A DNA stretch of 64,000 nt from NCBI RefSeq assembly GCF_002931075.1, contig NZ_PSTQ01000002.1:62001-126000 (forward strand). The letters are read 5' to 3'. Below are positions 63,898 through 64,000 of the stretch, piece by piece. Position 1 is the first letter of the stretch, and each line of letters begins with the position of its first letter. The position numbers were made by a program, and so were the translations under genes. The notes below the pieces were generated by a model that was not told the DNA's origin, made no database searches, and saw only the letters and a program-made list of their open reading frames with translations. Source of the stretch: Pseudoclavibacter sp. AY1F1. GTDB lineage: Bacteria > Actinomycetota > Actinomycetes > Actinomycetales > Microbacteriaceae.

Positions 63898-64000
63898 GGT
63901 CAGCCTTTCCTTCGAGCATTCGACGTTGGATGCGGCCGACGTGCAGTCCTGGGCGCAGACGCGGGAGGATGGACGCCAGTCGACATCTCGGAGTCTACGC

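Overview
The window is high-GC DNA from an actinobacterium, most likely a member of the Microbacteriaceae. The grounds are the codon bias, frequent GTG starts, a DUF222/13E12-type HNH endonuclease, a DUF7882-type small protein, a class F sortase with a CHRD protein, and the fumarylacetoacetate hydrolase-acetyltransferase-gltX order. No phage, plasmid or complete insertion sequence was seen.

Layout. (1) 1-2638: a PucR-type regulator cut by the window edge, divergent from gabT. (2) 2906-13755: a minus-strand nitrogen-scavenging operon led by a TetR regulator. It runs NCS1 permease, allantoin racemase-like protein, allantoinase, acetamidase/formamidase-family protein, AtzH-amidase fusion, ureidoglycine-glyoxylate aminotransferase, allantoate amidohydrolase-type M20 enzyme, TauE/SafE exporter. 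Most junctions are 4-bp stop/start overlaps. Together the genes suggest allantoin use through the oxalurate branch. (3) 13936-21160: putrescine oxidase, a tandem universal stress protein and an APC permease, then an LCP protein and a near-copy of the APC permease. (4) 21519-31967: housekeeping and mixed genes (membrane protein, FAH-family enzyme, GNAT, gltX, thioredoxin-reductase-like flavoprotein, tRNA-Gln, sarcosine-oxidase-type flavoprotein, a membrane-anchored coiled-coil protein, an ATP-grasp protein, a small secreted protein). (5) 32041-39875: PAP2 phosphatase, BCCT transporter, RidA, alpha/beta hydrolase, two tiny paralogous membrane proteins, SDR, DUF7882 protein, small coiled-coil protein. 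(6) 40405-44670: M20 deacylase and MHS-family transporter, divergent from a second PucR-like regulator. (7) 44936-51476: HNH protein, a large degenerate repeat field, an ECF sigma/anti-sigma pair divergent from CHRD protein plus class F sortase, and an orphan sigma factor with an N-terminal repeat. (8) 51583-60698: a uronate-type catabolic cluster (kduD, two 2-hydroxyacid dehydrogenases, IclR, cupin, a PotABCD-like ABC importer with fused permease, kduI). (9) 60807-63897: MerR regulator and MFS efflux pump, then a zinc alcohol dehydrogenase.

A striking property is the density of short tandem repeats with different unit lengths (6, 7, 8, 9, 10, 15, 18, 23, 50 and about 75 bp). They lie in convergent intergenic gaps and inside a few genes. 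The most notable is an exact 50-bp-period array that is a serial copy of the 3' end of the anti-sigma gene. The strongest candidate for new biology at the pathway level is the complete oxalurate-branch operon with a fused HpxZ/HpxY-like enzyme and a possible terminal exporter. Next is the kdu cluster with an unexpected transporter type.
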